64,000 bases of DNA from JBGPQJ01 sp963709295 (GCA_963709295.1 CAVPVW010000002.1:434001-498000), one strand, 5' to 3'. Positions 19,673 to 29,010 are shown, counted from the stretch's first letter. The notes: generated from the letters alone by a model not told the origin. Translations and numbers: made by a program.

Positions 19673-20466
19673 CTAGAACTCCTCTTTATTGAAACGCCAC
19701 AGGGTGATGGCAACGAACAGGACACACTCGAGAAACATAAAGCGATCGGGAGAAAGGACGTGACCGGGTCCCCTCGCAGCAAGGCAGGAACGATCGCGTC
19801 GGTCCCGTTGTTGAGCGGGACGGACAACTTCCACGGCAGAAAATAACCCAGCAGACGGGACAGCCGCGATCAGGTATTGCTGAAGAAACAGCAGTCCCGA
19901 GGCCGAGTGCCGATGACCGGTCCGCGGGCGCTGAAAAAGGCTCCCAGCATGAGCGTCAGGGTCAGGTAGAACAGGTGGCTGATGAAGACTACGCCAAAAG
20001 CAGAAAGGAACGGAAGCGGGTCCATCAACGATTTTGTGTAATAACAGAACAGCCCATAGGCGAACAAGCCGGGGACCAGAACCATCGTCACGAATACGCC
20101 CAGGCTGTTTGCGGTCACCTTGGATAGGATCACCGACTGACGCGAAGCCGGCTTGGACAGAATCCAGGCGATGGTTCCTTCCGATTTTTCCCCGACAAGG
20201 GCATCCTGCATGATGATGACCACGCCGATGGCCGGGAACAGCCCGATAAAAATCGAGAAGAGCATCATCCCTTCCTTGAAATCAAAATCGTCTGCGCTGA
20301 ACATCACTCCTGCCAGCATAAAGCCGGTGACACTCACCCAGATGATGCACTGGATCCACCACATTTTGGTTTTGAACCAGCCGGCGAATTCGTTATCCAG
20401 CAGGTTGTTCAACCCGCGACGCCAGCCGGTTTCACTGACCAGGATGAAATCGCTATTTCCGGACAT
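19673..20466 (-). CDS. ABC-2 type permease (first pair), several frameshifts
   Basis: Permease of about 264 residues. The intact first part starts MSGNSDFILVSETGWRRGLN and contains SEGTIAWILSKPASRQSVIL, the characteristic NosY/ABC-2 loop. After ARGPVIG the frame shifts at about 19900 (GLLFLQQYLIAAV in another frame) and back at about 19862 (SRLLGYFLPWKLSVPLNNGT). A third change at about 19730 gives CFLECVLFVAITLWRFNKEE and a stop at 19673-19675. The joined product is a normal six-helix permease. GGAGG precedes the ATG, and the start lies inside the end of the upstream ATPase gene. Three indels in one gene is the highest density in the window. Confidence 0.72.
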
Positions 20467-21419
20467 CCTGACCTCCTTCGACCACCTGCATGAAGATGTC
20501 CTCCAGCTCATATTGTTTGAGCCGGAACTCGGTCACCACGACCGGGCTGTTGACCAGCAGCTTGAGCAGCTGGTTCTCCGCCGCGTCCGGGTCGCTGACA
20601 CTCACCTGAAGGGTGGTTTCGTCTGCCATGGAATCCCGTCTTGACCCCTTTCACCCAGGGCTGGGACTGCACCAGTTTCGAAGCCGCGTCGCCATCCCCT
20701 TTCAAGTGGATCGAGTAGACAATACCCTCTTTACCCGCCAGCAGTTCCTCGATCGGCCCTTCCGCCACCAGCACGCCCTTGTTCAGGATGGCGACCGTGT
20801 CGCTCACCTTCTGGACATCATCCAGGATATGGGTGGAATAGAAAATGGTGGAATATTTCCGAAGCTTGGACATCACTTCCAGCACATCGCGCCGCCCGAT
20901 CGGGTCGAGCGAGGCCGCCGGCTCGTCCAGGATCAGTAGGTCGGGGTAATTGATCTGAGCCTGCGCGATCCCCAATCTCTGTTTTTCTCCGCCCGAGAAG
21001 GTCTTGATCGGTCGGTCCGCTTTTTCAGTGAGATCCACCAGATCAAGCATCTCAGCGATGCGATCCTCGATGGTTTTTTTGGGACCTTTGAAGAAGAACT
21101 TCGCCACAAACCGCAGCGTCTCGCGCGCGGACATGTGCTCGTAGAAACGCGGCTCCTGCGGGAGGTAGCCGATGCGCGCGCGGATGTCGGCGCTCCGGGT
21201 GACGCTGTCCATGCCAAACAAAGTCGCACTTCCGGATGTCGGACGCGTCAGCCCGAGCAGTAATTTGATGGTCGTTGTTTTTCCTGCTCCGTTGGGTCCC
21301 AGGAAACCGAAGATCGAGTTTTGGCGTACCTCCAAATTCAGAGGTTTTAGCGCAGCCACATTCTTATAGGTTTTACTGAGCCCATGAATGGATATGACAT
21401 TGGGAGATATTTCCTGCAT
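20453..21419 (-). CDS. ABC transporter ATP-binding protein (first pair), frameshift
   Basis: ATPase of about 321 residues: Walker A GPNGAGKTTTIKLLLGL, signature FSGGEKQRLGIAQA, Walker B LLILDEPAASLDP and H-loop YSTHILDDVQKV. After GVKTG the open frame becomes atypical. A shift at about 20635 gives MADETTLQVSVSDPDAAENQ and runs to EDIFMQVVEGGQDVRK with a stop at 20453, overlapping the permease start by 14 bp. This C-terminal subdomain is normal for DrrA/CcmA-type exporters. First gene of the four-gene ABC unit; 32 bp downstream of a DUF4342 gene. Confidence 0.87.
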
Positions 21420-21451
21420 GATTTTTCCTCCTATGGTTGGCTGGAAAATAG

Positions 21452-21718
21452 CTAATTTGCTGCCGGCGGTTCTGTTCTCTCGATCACCATGGTGCCGTGC
21501 GTGACCAGGGCAGCAATCGCTCCAATGGCAGCCAGCTGCGGAGCGAGGAGAACTCCGACCACCCCTACCGTGAGGGGAAGATCGATGAGAGTTTTCCCAT
21601 CCTCGTTCTTGATGATGACCCGCTGGACATTCCCCTCGTGCAACAGCTCTTTGATTTTTGATATCAGCTTTTCTCCATCAAACTCAAACTCTTCCGATTG
21701 ATAATTCTGGTCACTCAT
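21452..21718 (-). CDS. DUF4342 domain protein
   Basis: 88-residue protein matching DUF4342. After an acidic N-terminus, KIKELLHEGNVQRVIIKNED is the family core, followed by LPLTVGVVGVLLAPQLAAIG and a second hydrophobic stretch IGAIAALVTHGTMVIE, so it is probably a small membrane-associated protein. Function unknown. It is 32 bp upstream of the ABC exporter ATPase on the same strand and is probably in the same operon, which suggests an accessory or regulatory role for that exporter. Confidence 0.75.
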   Translation of the reverse strand: MSDQNYQSEEFEFDGEKLISKIKELLHEGNVQRVIIKNEDGKTLIDLPLTVGVVGVLLAPQLAAIGAIAALVTHGTMVIERTEPPAAN

Positions 21719-21755
21719 GGCTTCACTCCTTTATAAATTTTAGAAAAGAAAAAAC

Positions 21756-22175
21756 CTATTCACCGATTAGCTTAACCAGCACCCGCTTACGCCGCCGGCC
21801 ATCGAACTCGCCATAAAATATCTGCTCCCAGGGACCGAAGTCCAGCCTGCCCTCCGTAACCGCGACCACCACTTCCCGCCCCATCACCTGGCGCTTCATG
21901 TGCGCGTCCGCATTGTCCTCGCCGGTGCGGTTATGCCAGTAGGAGCTGACGGGTTCGTGCGGGGCAAGCTTCTCCAGCCAGGTCTCGTAGTCGTGGTGAA
22001 GCCCGGACTCGTCATCATTGATGAAGACCGAAGCCGTGATATGCATCGCATTTACCAGAAGCAGACCTTCCTTGATGCCGCTCTCACGCAGGCAGGCTTC
22101 CACTTCGGACGTGATGTTCAAAAACCCGCGCCGGTTGGGGACAGCAAACCAGAGTTCCTTACGGAAAGATTTCAT
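21756..22175 (-). CDS. YjbQ / UPF0047 family protein
   Basis: 139-residue protein of the YjbQ (UPF0047) family. Members have weak thiamin-phosphate synthase activity; the physiological role is open. Conserved metal-binding histidines appear in VNAMHITASVFIND, SGLHHDYETWLEKL and NADAHMKRQVMG. The ending EFDGRRRKRVLVKLIGE with GPWEQIFYGEFDG is the C-terminal family signature. Length is normal. It lies upstream of the DUF4342 gene (37 bp) in the same direction. Confidence 0.88.
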   Translation of the reverse strand: MKSFRKELWFAVPNRRGFLNITSEVEACLRESGIKEGLLLVNAMHITASVFINDDESGLHHDYETWLEKLAPHEPVSSYWHNRTGEDNADAHMKRQVMGREVVVAVTEGRLDFGPWEQIFYGEFDGRRRKRVLVKLIGE

Positions 22176-22210
22176 AGCACCTCGAAAAACTCATAATTTT
22201 TGTCTTACAG

Positions 22211-22675
22211 TCAGGGCAGCTCCAGCAGCAGATATTCCTTTGCGACCCCATCGCTGCCGGTCACGGTGATTCCCTCCGGGCTGTAGACTCCGCTCCAGTA
22301 CTGGGTGTCCATGTTGCTGATGAGCACCAGGCTCAACTCCGGGGCTCTAAGGGTATAGGTGCCGCCATAAGCCGGGTTGGGTGGAGGATACTCCAGCCAG
22401 TGCACAGCGATATCGTTGTATACCTCCAGAGCGGTACCGGTGTTGGGCGGGTCAAGTGAAATGGTCACGCTTGTCGCGCGCCCATTCCCGTAACATTTGA
22501 TGAAGGCATAGGAGGTTCTTTCCCCTTCGCTCTCATCACTGTAAAACACCGCATCGATCATCGCAGGGGTGGGCGTGGGATGGACTGGGGTTGGCGAGGC
22601 AGGCTGGCAGGCGGAAACTGTTGAAATTCCAAGCACCATCAAAAGGACAATCGTCAGGAAAGGTTTACAGTTCAT
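22211..22675 (-). CDS. Putative lipoprotein
   Basis: 155-residue secreted lipoprotein. A hydrophobic signal TIVLLMVLGISTVSAC ends in a lipobox-like SAC, and a Pro/Thr-rich spacer (SPTPVHPTPTP) follows, typical for surface lipoproteins of this lineage. The mature part looks like a beta-rich domain and has no family I recognise. The open frame extends 30 codons further upstream, but the signal peptide begins at MNCKPFL, so the start is 22675 with AGGAGG (from aaggaggc) upstream. It is 35 bp upstream of the YjbQ gene. Confidence 0.7.
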   Translation of the reverse strand: MNCKPFLTIVLLMVLGISTVSACQPASPTPVHPTPTPAMIDAVFYSDESEGERTSYAFIKCYGNGRATSVTISLDPPNTGTALEVYNDIAVHWLEYPPPNPAYGGTYTLRAPELSLVLISNMDTQYWSGVYSPEGITVTGSDGVAKEYLLLELP

Positions 22676-22716
22676 GGGAATGCCTCCTTTCGTCCTCTTT
22701 AAGGTTTCCGGGAAAC

Positions 22717-23361
22717 CTAAGGTGGACAGGCGTAGGTGCAGAACGTGGATTTTGGCAGACACCAATTGTCGATGGAGAATGTGCTCTCAACCGATCCTGC
22801 CTCTAATTTCACTTCCGATAATATCTCGGTGAAATTTAGATTTGGAAAAGTCGTGAATTCATCCACACCCCCGGACGTGGGAACATCCCCCAGCGGGCCG
22901 AGATTAATGATGACTTCCTTGGATAGTAGGAGGGCTTCATCCACGCTGAGGGTAATCTTACAGACCTCCCGACTGGGAAATAAATTTCCTCTGACCTCAT
23001 AATCCACTGGCCAGTCCCCTTCCACCGTGTAGCTTCCCCCGGTTCCTGATGCGACACCCTTCATGGAAGCCGTGCCGGTTCCCGTACCCCAAAGAATCAC
23101 GGGGTCTTCGGGGTTCTTCTCATCGATGGCAAAGAACAACGGGATTGCCGCAGTAATGGTGACATCCCCCATCGCAACTCGCATGGTGCGGACGATCGTC
23201 AACGTAGCCTGAGCCCCGCTCAGATCAATTGGCAGAGTGGGGACAGCTTGCTCTTCGGGCGGGGGCGGTAGGATTTCCGGATTCTGCGCGGGCAAGTTGC
23301 AACTGGCGATCAGCAAGCAAATTGCTGCAATGACAGAGATCTTTACCAATCCACTCATCAT
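22717..23361 (-). CDS. Putative lipoprotein
   Basis: 214-residue lipoprotein with signal VKISVIAAICLLIASC and lipobox LIASC, then a Pro-rich linker (ILPPPPEEQAVP). The mature domain has repeated hydrophobic/Thr strands with SGTGGSYTVEGDWPVDYEV and several cysteines (EVCKITL and CLPKSTFCTYAC near the C-terminus), which might form disulfides outside the cell. I recognise no family. It is the first gene of a minus-strand run with the next lipoprotein 41 bp downstream. Confidence 0.68.
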   Translation of the reverse strand: MMSGLVKISVIAAICLLIASCNLPAQNPEILPPPPEEQAVPTLPIDLSGAQATLTIVRTMRVAMGDVTITAAIPLFFAIDEKNPEDPVILWGTGTGTASMKGVASGTGGSYTVEGDWPVDYEVRGNLFPSREVCKITLSVDEALLLSKEVIINLGPLGDVPTSGGVDEFTTFPNLNFTEILSEVKLEAGSVESTFSIDNWCLPKSTFCTYACPP

Positions 23362-23655
23362 TGACTCCTTTATTTAGGTCCAGCAAGCCACCTAAAACAT
23401 ATTACCGAAATTCCACGTCAGATATACTTTGCCAACACTTTCACCAAAGGTAGGTGATGGTTCACTTATAATATTAGCATTCTTTCATCTATTTGGCATA
23501 ATGGTTGGCGCTTAATTCCTTAAATTGGATACCTGAATCCAAAAATTTTTTTATTTATTAGGCGACGTAGAATCCGGGGATATACCAACCAGGCATTCTT
23601 TCCTACTAGCAAAGTGTTGTATACTCATATTATCCAATTTATTCCAGGAGCAATC
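23362..23655. other. Divergent intergenic spacer
   Basis: 294 bp without a convincing gene. TATAAT at 23467-23472 and TATACT at 23618-23623 (plus strand) are possible -10 boxes; neither has a good -35 element. The second would give a ~25-base leader for the gene at 23656. Confidence 0.4.
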
Positions 23656-24780
23656 ATGGTCACCATCGAAAAGGTCGATACCGGGAACAAGAAACAGGTC
23701 AAGGAGTTCATCGAGTTCCAATACCAGCTCTACCGGGACTGCAAGCAGTGGGTCCCGCCAATCTACGATGACATGTACATGGCGCTCAACCGGGAGAAAC
23801 ACCCCTTCCACCTACACTCCCCTGTCGATTTCTTCCTCGCTTATAAAGAAGGAAAAATAGCCGGACGTATCTCGGTCTTCGAGAACAAAGTCTTCAACAA
23901 ACATCACAACGTCAAGAAAGCCAGCTTTTGTTATTTCGACAGCCTCGACGACCAGGAAGTCGCGGATGCACTCTTCACCGCCGCCTTTGAGTGGGCCAGG
24001 CCGCGCGGGCTGGATACCATGATCGGTCCCAAGCCCTTCTCCGTCATCGACGGCTACGGCATCCTGGTGGAGGGTTTCGAGCACCGCCAGATGATGACCA
24101 TGGCGAATTACAACTACGCTTATTATCCAAAACTCGTTGAGCACCTGGGTTTCGAGAAGGAAGTCGATTTCTGTTCCGCCCACATCAATGTCGCCGACTT
24201 CAAGATCCCTGAGAGATTTCACCGCGTCGCCGAGCATGTTCAGGAGCGCGGCACGCTCACGGTCAAACGATTCAAGAACAAAAAGGAACTCATCGCTTGG
24301 GCGGACCGCATCGGTAAGACCTACAACGATGCCATGATCAACAACTGGGAGTATTATCCGCTCAGCCCCGGCGAGATCAAGCTGGTGCTGGACAACATGC
24401 TGGTCATCGCGGACCCGAAGCTGATCAAGATCATCATGCACGGGGATGACATCGTCGGCTACCTGCTGGCATTCCCGGATGTGTCGTGGGGATTACAGAA
24501 GGCGCGCGGGAAACTCTTCCCTGGCATTCTTTTCCTGCTTTACTCGATGTTCACCACCAAGTGGGTGGCCCAGAACGGAATCGGCATCCTGCCCGGCTTC
24601 AAGGGGCACGGCGGCAACGCGCTGGTTTACTCCGAGATGGAGAAGACGGTGAAGGAGGCCGGCTTCACGGATGCGGATTGCGTCAACATGGCCGAAACGG
24701 CCAAAGAGATTCGCAGTGACATGGAAAATCTCGGCGCGAAGATGTATAAGACGCACCGGGTGTATCGAAAGAGCATATAG
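23656..24780 (+). CDS. Large GNAT-like (N-acetyltransferase family) protein
   Basis: 374-residue protein resembling the family annotated as N-acetyltransferase with a duplicated acyl-CoA N-acyltransferase fold. The N-terminal half includes EFIEFQYQLYRDCKQWVPP and a hydrophobic strand with GKIAGRISVFENK, then WARPRGLDTMIGPKPFSVID. The C-terminal half has GILPGFKGHGGNALVYSEME, which matches the acetyl-CoA loop (R/Q-x-x-G-x-G/A) of the fold in degenerate form. Start 23656 is chosen because CCAGGAGC lies directly upstream; the open frame begins 14 codons earlier. Substrate unknown. Single gene, followed by two strong hairpins. Confidence 0.68.
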   Translation: MVTIEKVDTGNKKQVKEFIEFQYQLYRDCKQWVPPIYDDMYMALNREKHPFHLHSPVDFFLAYKEGKIAGRISVFENKVFNKHHNVKKASFCYFDSLDDQEVADALFTAAFEWARPRGLDTMIGPKPFSVIDGYGILVEGFEHRQMMTMANYNYAYYPKLVEHLGFEKEVDFCSAHINVADFKIPERFHRVAEHVQERGTLTVKRFKNKKELIAWADRIGKTYNDAMINNWEYYPLSPGEIKLVLDNMLVIADPKLIKIIMHGDDIVGYLLAFPDVSWGLQKARGKLFPGILFLLYSMFTTKWVAQNGIGILPGFKGHGGNALVYSEMEKTVKEAGFTDADCVNMAETAKEIRSDMENLGAKMYKTHRVYRKSI

Positions 24781-24799
24781 GGTAATTTGCCCTCACCCT

Positions 24800-24872
24800 G
24801 CCCTCCCCCGAAATCGGGGGAGGGCATTTCTTTTGTGGGGAAAAGGGCTGCAAAGCAGCCCTTTTCCCCACA
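24800..24872 (+). terminator. Double hairpin terminator
   Basis: First stem GCCCTCCCCCGA (24800-24811) with TCGGGGGAGGGC (24814-24825), followed by ATTTCTTTT. Immediately after is an 18 bp perfect stem (24834-24851 with 24855-24872, loop AAA). The first is a normal terminator. The second is an exceptionally stable palindrome with no T tract on the plus strand. Confidence 0.75.
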
Positions 24873-24927
24873 CCTCTATTCCCGAGAAGCGTTATGATTA
24901 ACCATGACATAGAGAAAGGAAAAAATC

Positions 24928-25464
24928 ATGATCACTCACCCTCTTGGTTTCATCCCGGATGGCAAACGAAAGGCTGTCTTCTATGTTGCCCTCACTGCGA
25001 CGCTGATCGTGATGGCGATTTTCCGATTCGTGCTGGACCCACCGCTGCAGACGGAAGTTGCGCCGCAAGGCATTGTCTCTTTTGAGCTGGCCGGCTCCCA
25101 ACTAAAAGCGGAGGAGATCATCGCCTCGTGGGATGCCACCGCCCAGCTGTACGCCGCCTTCGGGTTGGGATTCGACTTCCTTTTCATGCCGGTTTACGCC
25201 ACAGCCATCGCGCTGGGAGTGTTGCTGGCTGCGGGACGTCACCCGGGGCGATTCGCATCCGTCGGGGCATGGATAGGCTGGGGCGCGTTCGTGGCAGCGC
25301 TATTCGATGCGGCAGAGAATGTCTGCCTGTTCAACCTGCTGCTGGGGAACAGCGGAGCGAATTACGCGGGCATGGCAGCGTTTTATGCGACGGTCAAGTT
25401 TGGGTTGATTTTGCTGGGGATTGGGTATGCCCTGGTTGGGTGGGTATGGAGAAAGCCGAAGTAA
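24928..25464 (+). CDS. Four-helix membrane protein of unknown function
   Basis: 178-residue protein with an N-terminal helix VFYVALTATLIVMAIF, a hydrophilic loop of ~50 residues, then three helices (LGFDFLFMPVYATAIALGVL; AWIGWGAFVAALFDAAENVC; FGLILLGIGYALVGWVW). An invariant-looking F-D-x2-FMPVYA and L-F-D-A-A-E-N-V-C pair places acidic residues inside the membrane. I do not recognise the family. AAAGGA precedes the ATG. It stands alone between a double terminator and a repeat-rich spacer. Confidence 0.7.
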   Translation: MITHPLGFIPDGKRKAVFYVALTATLIVMAIFRFVLDPPLQTEVAPQGIVSFELAGSQLKAEEIIASWDATAQLYAAFGLGFDFLFMPVYATAIALGVLLAAGRHPGRFASVGAWIGWGAFVAALFDAAENVCLFNLLLGNSGANYAGMAAFYATVKFGLILLGIGYALVGWVWRKPK

Positions 25465-25511
25465 TTTTTTCGCAATGGGATTTTATCTGCCCCTACCCCT
25501 TGTTCTCGGGG

Positions 25512-25536
25512 GAAAAGGCAGCAAGCTGCCCTTTCC
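25512..25536 (+). terminator. Hairpin after the 24928 gene
   Basis: GGAAAAGGCAGC (25512-25523) pairs with GCTGCCCTTTCC with one mismatch. It has a short loop and no strong T tract. Confidence 0.4.
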
Positions 25537-25565
25537 CATGATCCCCTATACCCACTCATTGAAGT

Positions 25566-25650
25566 GTCATTGCGAGCCGCTTAGCGGCGAAGCAATCTGC
25601 TGACGAGCGGGAGATTGCCACGTCGCGGCTATGCCGCTCCTCGCAACGAC
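25566..25650. repeat. REP-like dispersed palindromic element, copy 2
   Basis: Left arm GTCATTGCGAG (25566-25576) and right arm CTCGCAACGAC (one mismatch) enclose CGAAGCAATCTGC (25588-25600), the same 13-mer as in the copy at 13504-13625. The orientation is the same as the first copy's left half. Confidence 0.85.
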
Positions 25651-25689
25651 ACAATAAATAATCGATGTAACAACTTATCCTGATTCGTG

Positions 25690-25695
25690 TATTAT
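25690..25695 (+). promoter_or_regulatory. -10 box for the GH13 gene (leaderless arrangement)
   Basis: TATTAT ends 6 bases before the ATG at 25702; there is no Shine-Dalgarno. It gives the same geometry as at 4533-4545. Confidence 0.35.
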
Positions 25696-25701
25696 TAATA
25701 C

Positions 25702-28586
25702 ATGACCCTTCCTACTCCCCTCCCCTTTGAATTTCACGTCTCGCGCGCGGCACGGCAAAAATACCAATTTGACGAGGCGCTCTTCTCCACCGACGGGCGC
25801 GTGATTCTCGCGGACTTCTCCGCCGCGCGCCAACTGGCGGAACGAATCAGCGCTGTGCGCGGAGAGCCAGTGCCCGCCAGCGACATCAACGCCATGGGGC
25901 TGATCGACGAGATCCTGCACATCGTCGTGCGCCAGTACGAGCTGCAGAACCCGGGCATCATGGCGCGCGCCATCGAGTGGATGGGGCAGCACATGGGGCA
26001 GGAGACCTTCGAGAAAACGCTGCGGCGCTTCGTGGACGAATTCCCGCCCATGGCGGTGTACAAGAATCAGATGAGCATCGACGAGTACCTCGAAGGCTCG
26101 ACAGACGGACGTCCCAACCGCGCGATCGCGATCGAGGAAATGTTGATGCTGCACATCACCAACCTCAACCCGGCCGTGCAGCCCTACAAGGAACTGTTCG
26201 ACGACGAGCCTTTGCGAACAGGCAGCGCCTACGAGGCCTTTGTCAGCGGCCTCTCTGACTACTTTAACGGCCAGCCAGCCTCGGGGATGTTCGGCGCCGG
26301 CGAGACCCTCATCCACGTGCTGCGCGCGCCAGCCATCGCCTCACCTTATTCGCTGGCAGGACAGCTCGAATTCCTGATGAACCGCTGGGCGGCGGTGCTG
26401 GGCGAGGCCTTCCTCCTGCGACTGCTGCGCGCGATGGACTACATCAAGGAGGAGATCATCCGCGGGCAGTGGGCGGGCGGATTCGGGGGCGGCGCGCCAG
26501 TACTGGATTACCGCGGCGAACCGGAGTACGAGCGCTTCAGCCCCGACAAGGACTGGATGCCGCGCATGGTGCTGATGGCCAAGAATTCCTACGTCTGGCT
26601 GGACCAGCTCAGCAAGTGGTACCAGCGCGACATTCGCCGGCTCGACCAGATCCCCGACGAGGAGCTGGACAAACTCCGCGAGCGCGGCATCACCGGGCTG
26701 TGGCTGATCGGCCTGTGGGAGCGCAGCCGCGCCAGCCAGCGCATCAAGCAGAGGATGGGCGACGCGGACGCAGTGGCCTCGGCCTATTCGCTGCACAGCT
26801 ACGACATCGCCTACGACCTCGGGGGCTGGGAAGCGCTCGGCAATTTGCGATCCCGCGCCTGGCAGCGCGGCATCCGCCTCTCCGCGGACATGGTGCCCAA
26901 CCACATGGGCATCGACTCGACCTGGGTGGCCGAACACCCCGACTGGTTCCTCTCGCTCCCCTACCCGCCGTATCCCGGCTACGCCTTCAACAGCGAGGAC
27001 TTGTCCGATGACGGGCGCATGGCCGTGATGATCGAGGACCACTACTATTCGAAGTCCGACGCGGCGGTGGTGTTCAAGCGCGTGGACCGGCACAGCGGCG
27101 ACGTGCGCTACATCTACCACGGCAACGACGGCACCTCCATGCCGTGGAACGACACCGCCCAGCTCGACTTTCTCAACCCGGCCGTGCGCGAGGCCGTCAT
27201 CCAGACCATTCTGCACGTGGCGCGCAACTTCCCGGTCATCCGCTTCGACGCGGCGATGACGCTCGCCAAGAAGCACATCCAGCGGTTGTGGTTCCCGGAG
27301 CCGGGCGCGGGCGGCGCGATCCCCTCCCGTTCGGAGCACGGCATGACGCGGGCGGATTTCGATGCGCGCATCCCGCTCGAGTTCTGGCGTGAAGTCGTGG
27401 ACCGGGTGGCCGCCGAGGTGCCCGACACGCTTCTGCTGGCGGAGGCCTTCTGGCTGATGGAGGGATTCTTCGTGCGCACGCTCGGCATGCACCGCGTGTA
27501 CAACTCCGCCTTCATGCACATGCTGCGCGACGAGGACAACGCCAAATACCGCTCCGTGATGAAGAACACGCTGGAGTTCGACCCGCAGGTGCTCAAGCGC
27601 TTCGTCAACTTCATGAACAATCCCGATGAAAAGACCGCCGTCGAGCAGTTCGGCAGCGGCGACAAGTACTTCGGCGTCGCAGCGCTGATGGCGTCCCTGC
27701 CCGGCCTGCCCATGTTCGGGCATGGACAGTTCGAGGGCTTCCGCGAGAAATACGGGATGGAGTTCCGCCGCGCCCGCTGGGACGAGCACGCCGATGAGGG
27801 CCTGATGCGCGGCCACGAGTGGAAGATCTTCCCTTTGCTGCACAAGCGCCACGTCTTCGCCGAGGTGGATAATTTCCTGCTGTACGACTTCTTCTCTTCT
27901 GAGGGATTTGTCAACGAGGACGTGTTCGCCATCAGCAACCGGCATCATGGTGAGCGCGGACTGGTCATCTATCACAACAAATTCGCCGAGACCGCTGGCT
28001 GGGTCAAGACGTCCGTGGGCTTCATGGACAAGGGTTCTGGGAACATGGTCCAGCGGACGCTCGCCGAAGGGTTGAACCTGCCGCAGGATGGCTACGCCAT
28101 TTTCAAAGATTACGTCACGCACCTGGAATACATCCGCCCGTGCGCGGAGTTGCGCGAGCAGGGCATCTTCGTCCAGCTCAACGCCTACCAATGCCACGCC
28201 TTCCTGGACTGGCGCTTCGTCAGCGGCGAGGGGTGGACGCAGATCCACGACCAGTTGAACGGCGCGGGCCTCGCCGTCCATGCAGGACAAGTGGAATGAA
28301 CTCTTTGCGCCCAAGGCTGCCGAGGTGAAGGAAGAGCCGAAGAGAAGAAGCAAAGAAGAAAGCAGCAAAAGCAGGAAAGAAGAAAGAAGAAAAGGCTGCG
28401 AAAAAAGAGCCCGCGAAAAAGAAGGCGGCGACAAAAACAAAGGCAGCCAAGCCCAAGGCGAAGAAAGCTGAAAAGATTGTGAAGAAAGCGCCTGCGAAAA
28501 AGAAGATTTCCGAAAAAAAGAAGAAAGCAGAAAAGAAACCTAAAGTAAAGCCCGCGAGGAAGAATGTAATTTCAAGAAAGAAATGA
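25702..28586 (+). CDS. GH13 (alpha-amylase family) glycoside hydrolase with histone-H1-like Lys/Ala tail; two frameshifts near the tail
   Basis: About 960 residues. Residues 1-280 form an N-terminal helical domain I do not recognise. From about 290 it is a GH13 barrel: region I DMVPNHMGID, region II IRFDAAMTL (nucleophile Asp), region III LLAEAFWLMEG (acid/base Glu) and region IV NNPDE (stabilising Asp), so the catalytic triad is complete. The domain ends AFLDWRFVSGEGWTQIHDQ. The open frame stops at 28299, but shifts at about 28272 and 28335 continue as SPSMQDKWNELFAPKAAEVK and then a ~75-residue tail of AKKKAAKAGKKKEEKAAKKE type, rich in PAKKK motifs, to a TGA at 28584-28586. Such tails bind polyanions. 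The enzyme subfamily (glucosyltransferase or amylase) is uncertain. Confidence 0.8.
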
Positions 28587-28636
28587 GACCCGTCAGCCAT
28601 AAACTGGACGGGGTCGAAGACCCACGCCCAGCAAGC

Positions 28637-28687
28637 GAGAGTAGAGGGGCAGTGGCTACACGTCAAGGCGTTTTCGGCGGGGTGAGG
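28637..28687 (+). repeat. Dispersed array repeat, unit 1 (short form)
   Basis: Contains block B gagagtagaggggc (28637-28650), block C ctacacgtcaaggcg (28656-28670) and block D ggcggggtgagg (28676-28687). It lies 12 bp before the start of the 28700 gene, partly overlapping its ribosome-binding region. Confidence 0.85.
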
Positions 28688-28699
28688 TAGGAGAAACTA

Positions 28700-28978
28700 A
28701 TGAAAATTGAAGAATTTGCCTTAATTACTCGTCGTGTTATTGCCAGCGATGGTTTCGATGATTTCCTGCCAACAGCGTGCTATCCAAAACGAAGTGAGGT
28801 TCGCACACTTACAGACCTGCCTGAAGACATCGAACCTGAATCCGAAATCATCAAATGGGCTGGTCAACATGCTGGCAAAGGTGAAGAATTTCTTGTAGCA
28901 TACAAAAGTGGTACTGCAGAATTCACAGTAATCCGAAAGAAAGGCGATAAACGCGAGTCAAAAAAGTTCTCGATCTAA
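28700..28978 (+). CDS. Hypothetical protein, 92 aa (array gene 1)
   Basis: Small acidic-to-neutral soluble protein, MKIEEFALITRRVIASDGFD at the start and EFTVIRKKGDKRESKKF at the end. No transmembrane segment, no cysteine cluster and no motif I recognise; predicted alpha/beta. AGGAG stands 8 bases before the ATG. It is the first gene of a same-strand series of small genes separated by related repeats, with a repeat unit just before it and another after it. Unknown function. Confidence 0.6.
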   Translation: MKIEEFALITRRVIASDGFDDFLPTACYPKRSEVRTLTDLPEDIEPESEIIKWAGQHAGKGEEFLVAYKSGTAEFTVIRKKGDKRESKKFSI

Positions 28979-29010
28979 AGCTTCACCTGAACTTTCCCTT
29001 CACCCCATTT

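Noticed and set aside
26341..28440. Long minus-strand open frame of 699 codons opposite the GH13 gene
   Set aside because: It is antisense to a gene with complete GH13 motifs in a GC-rich stretch with strong codon bias, is rich in His/Val/Arg repeats without domain motifs, and has no ribosome site.
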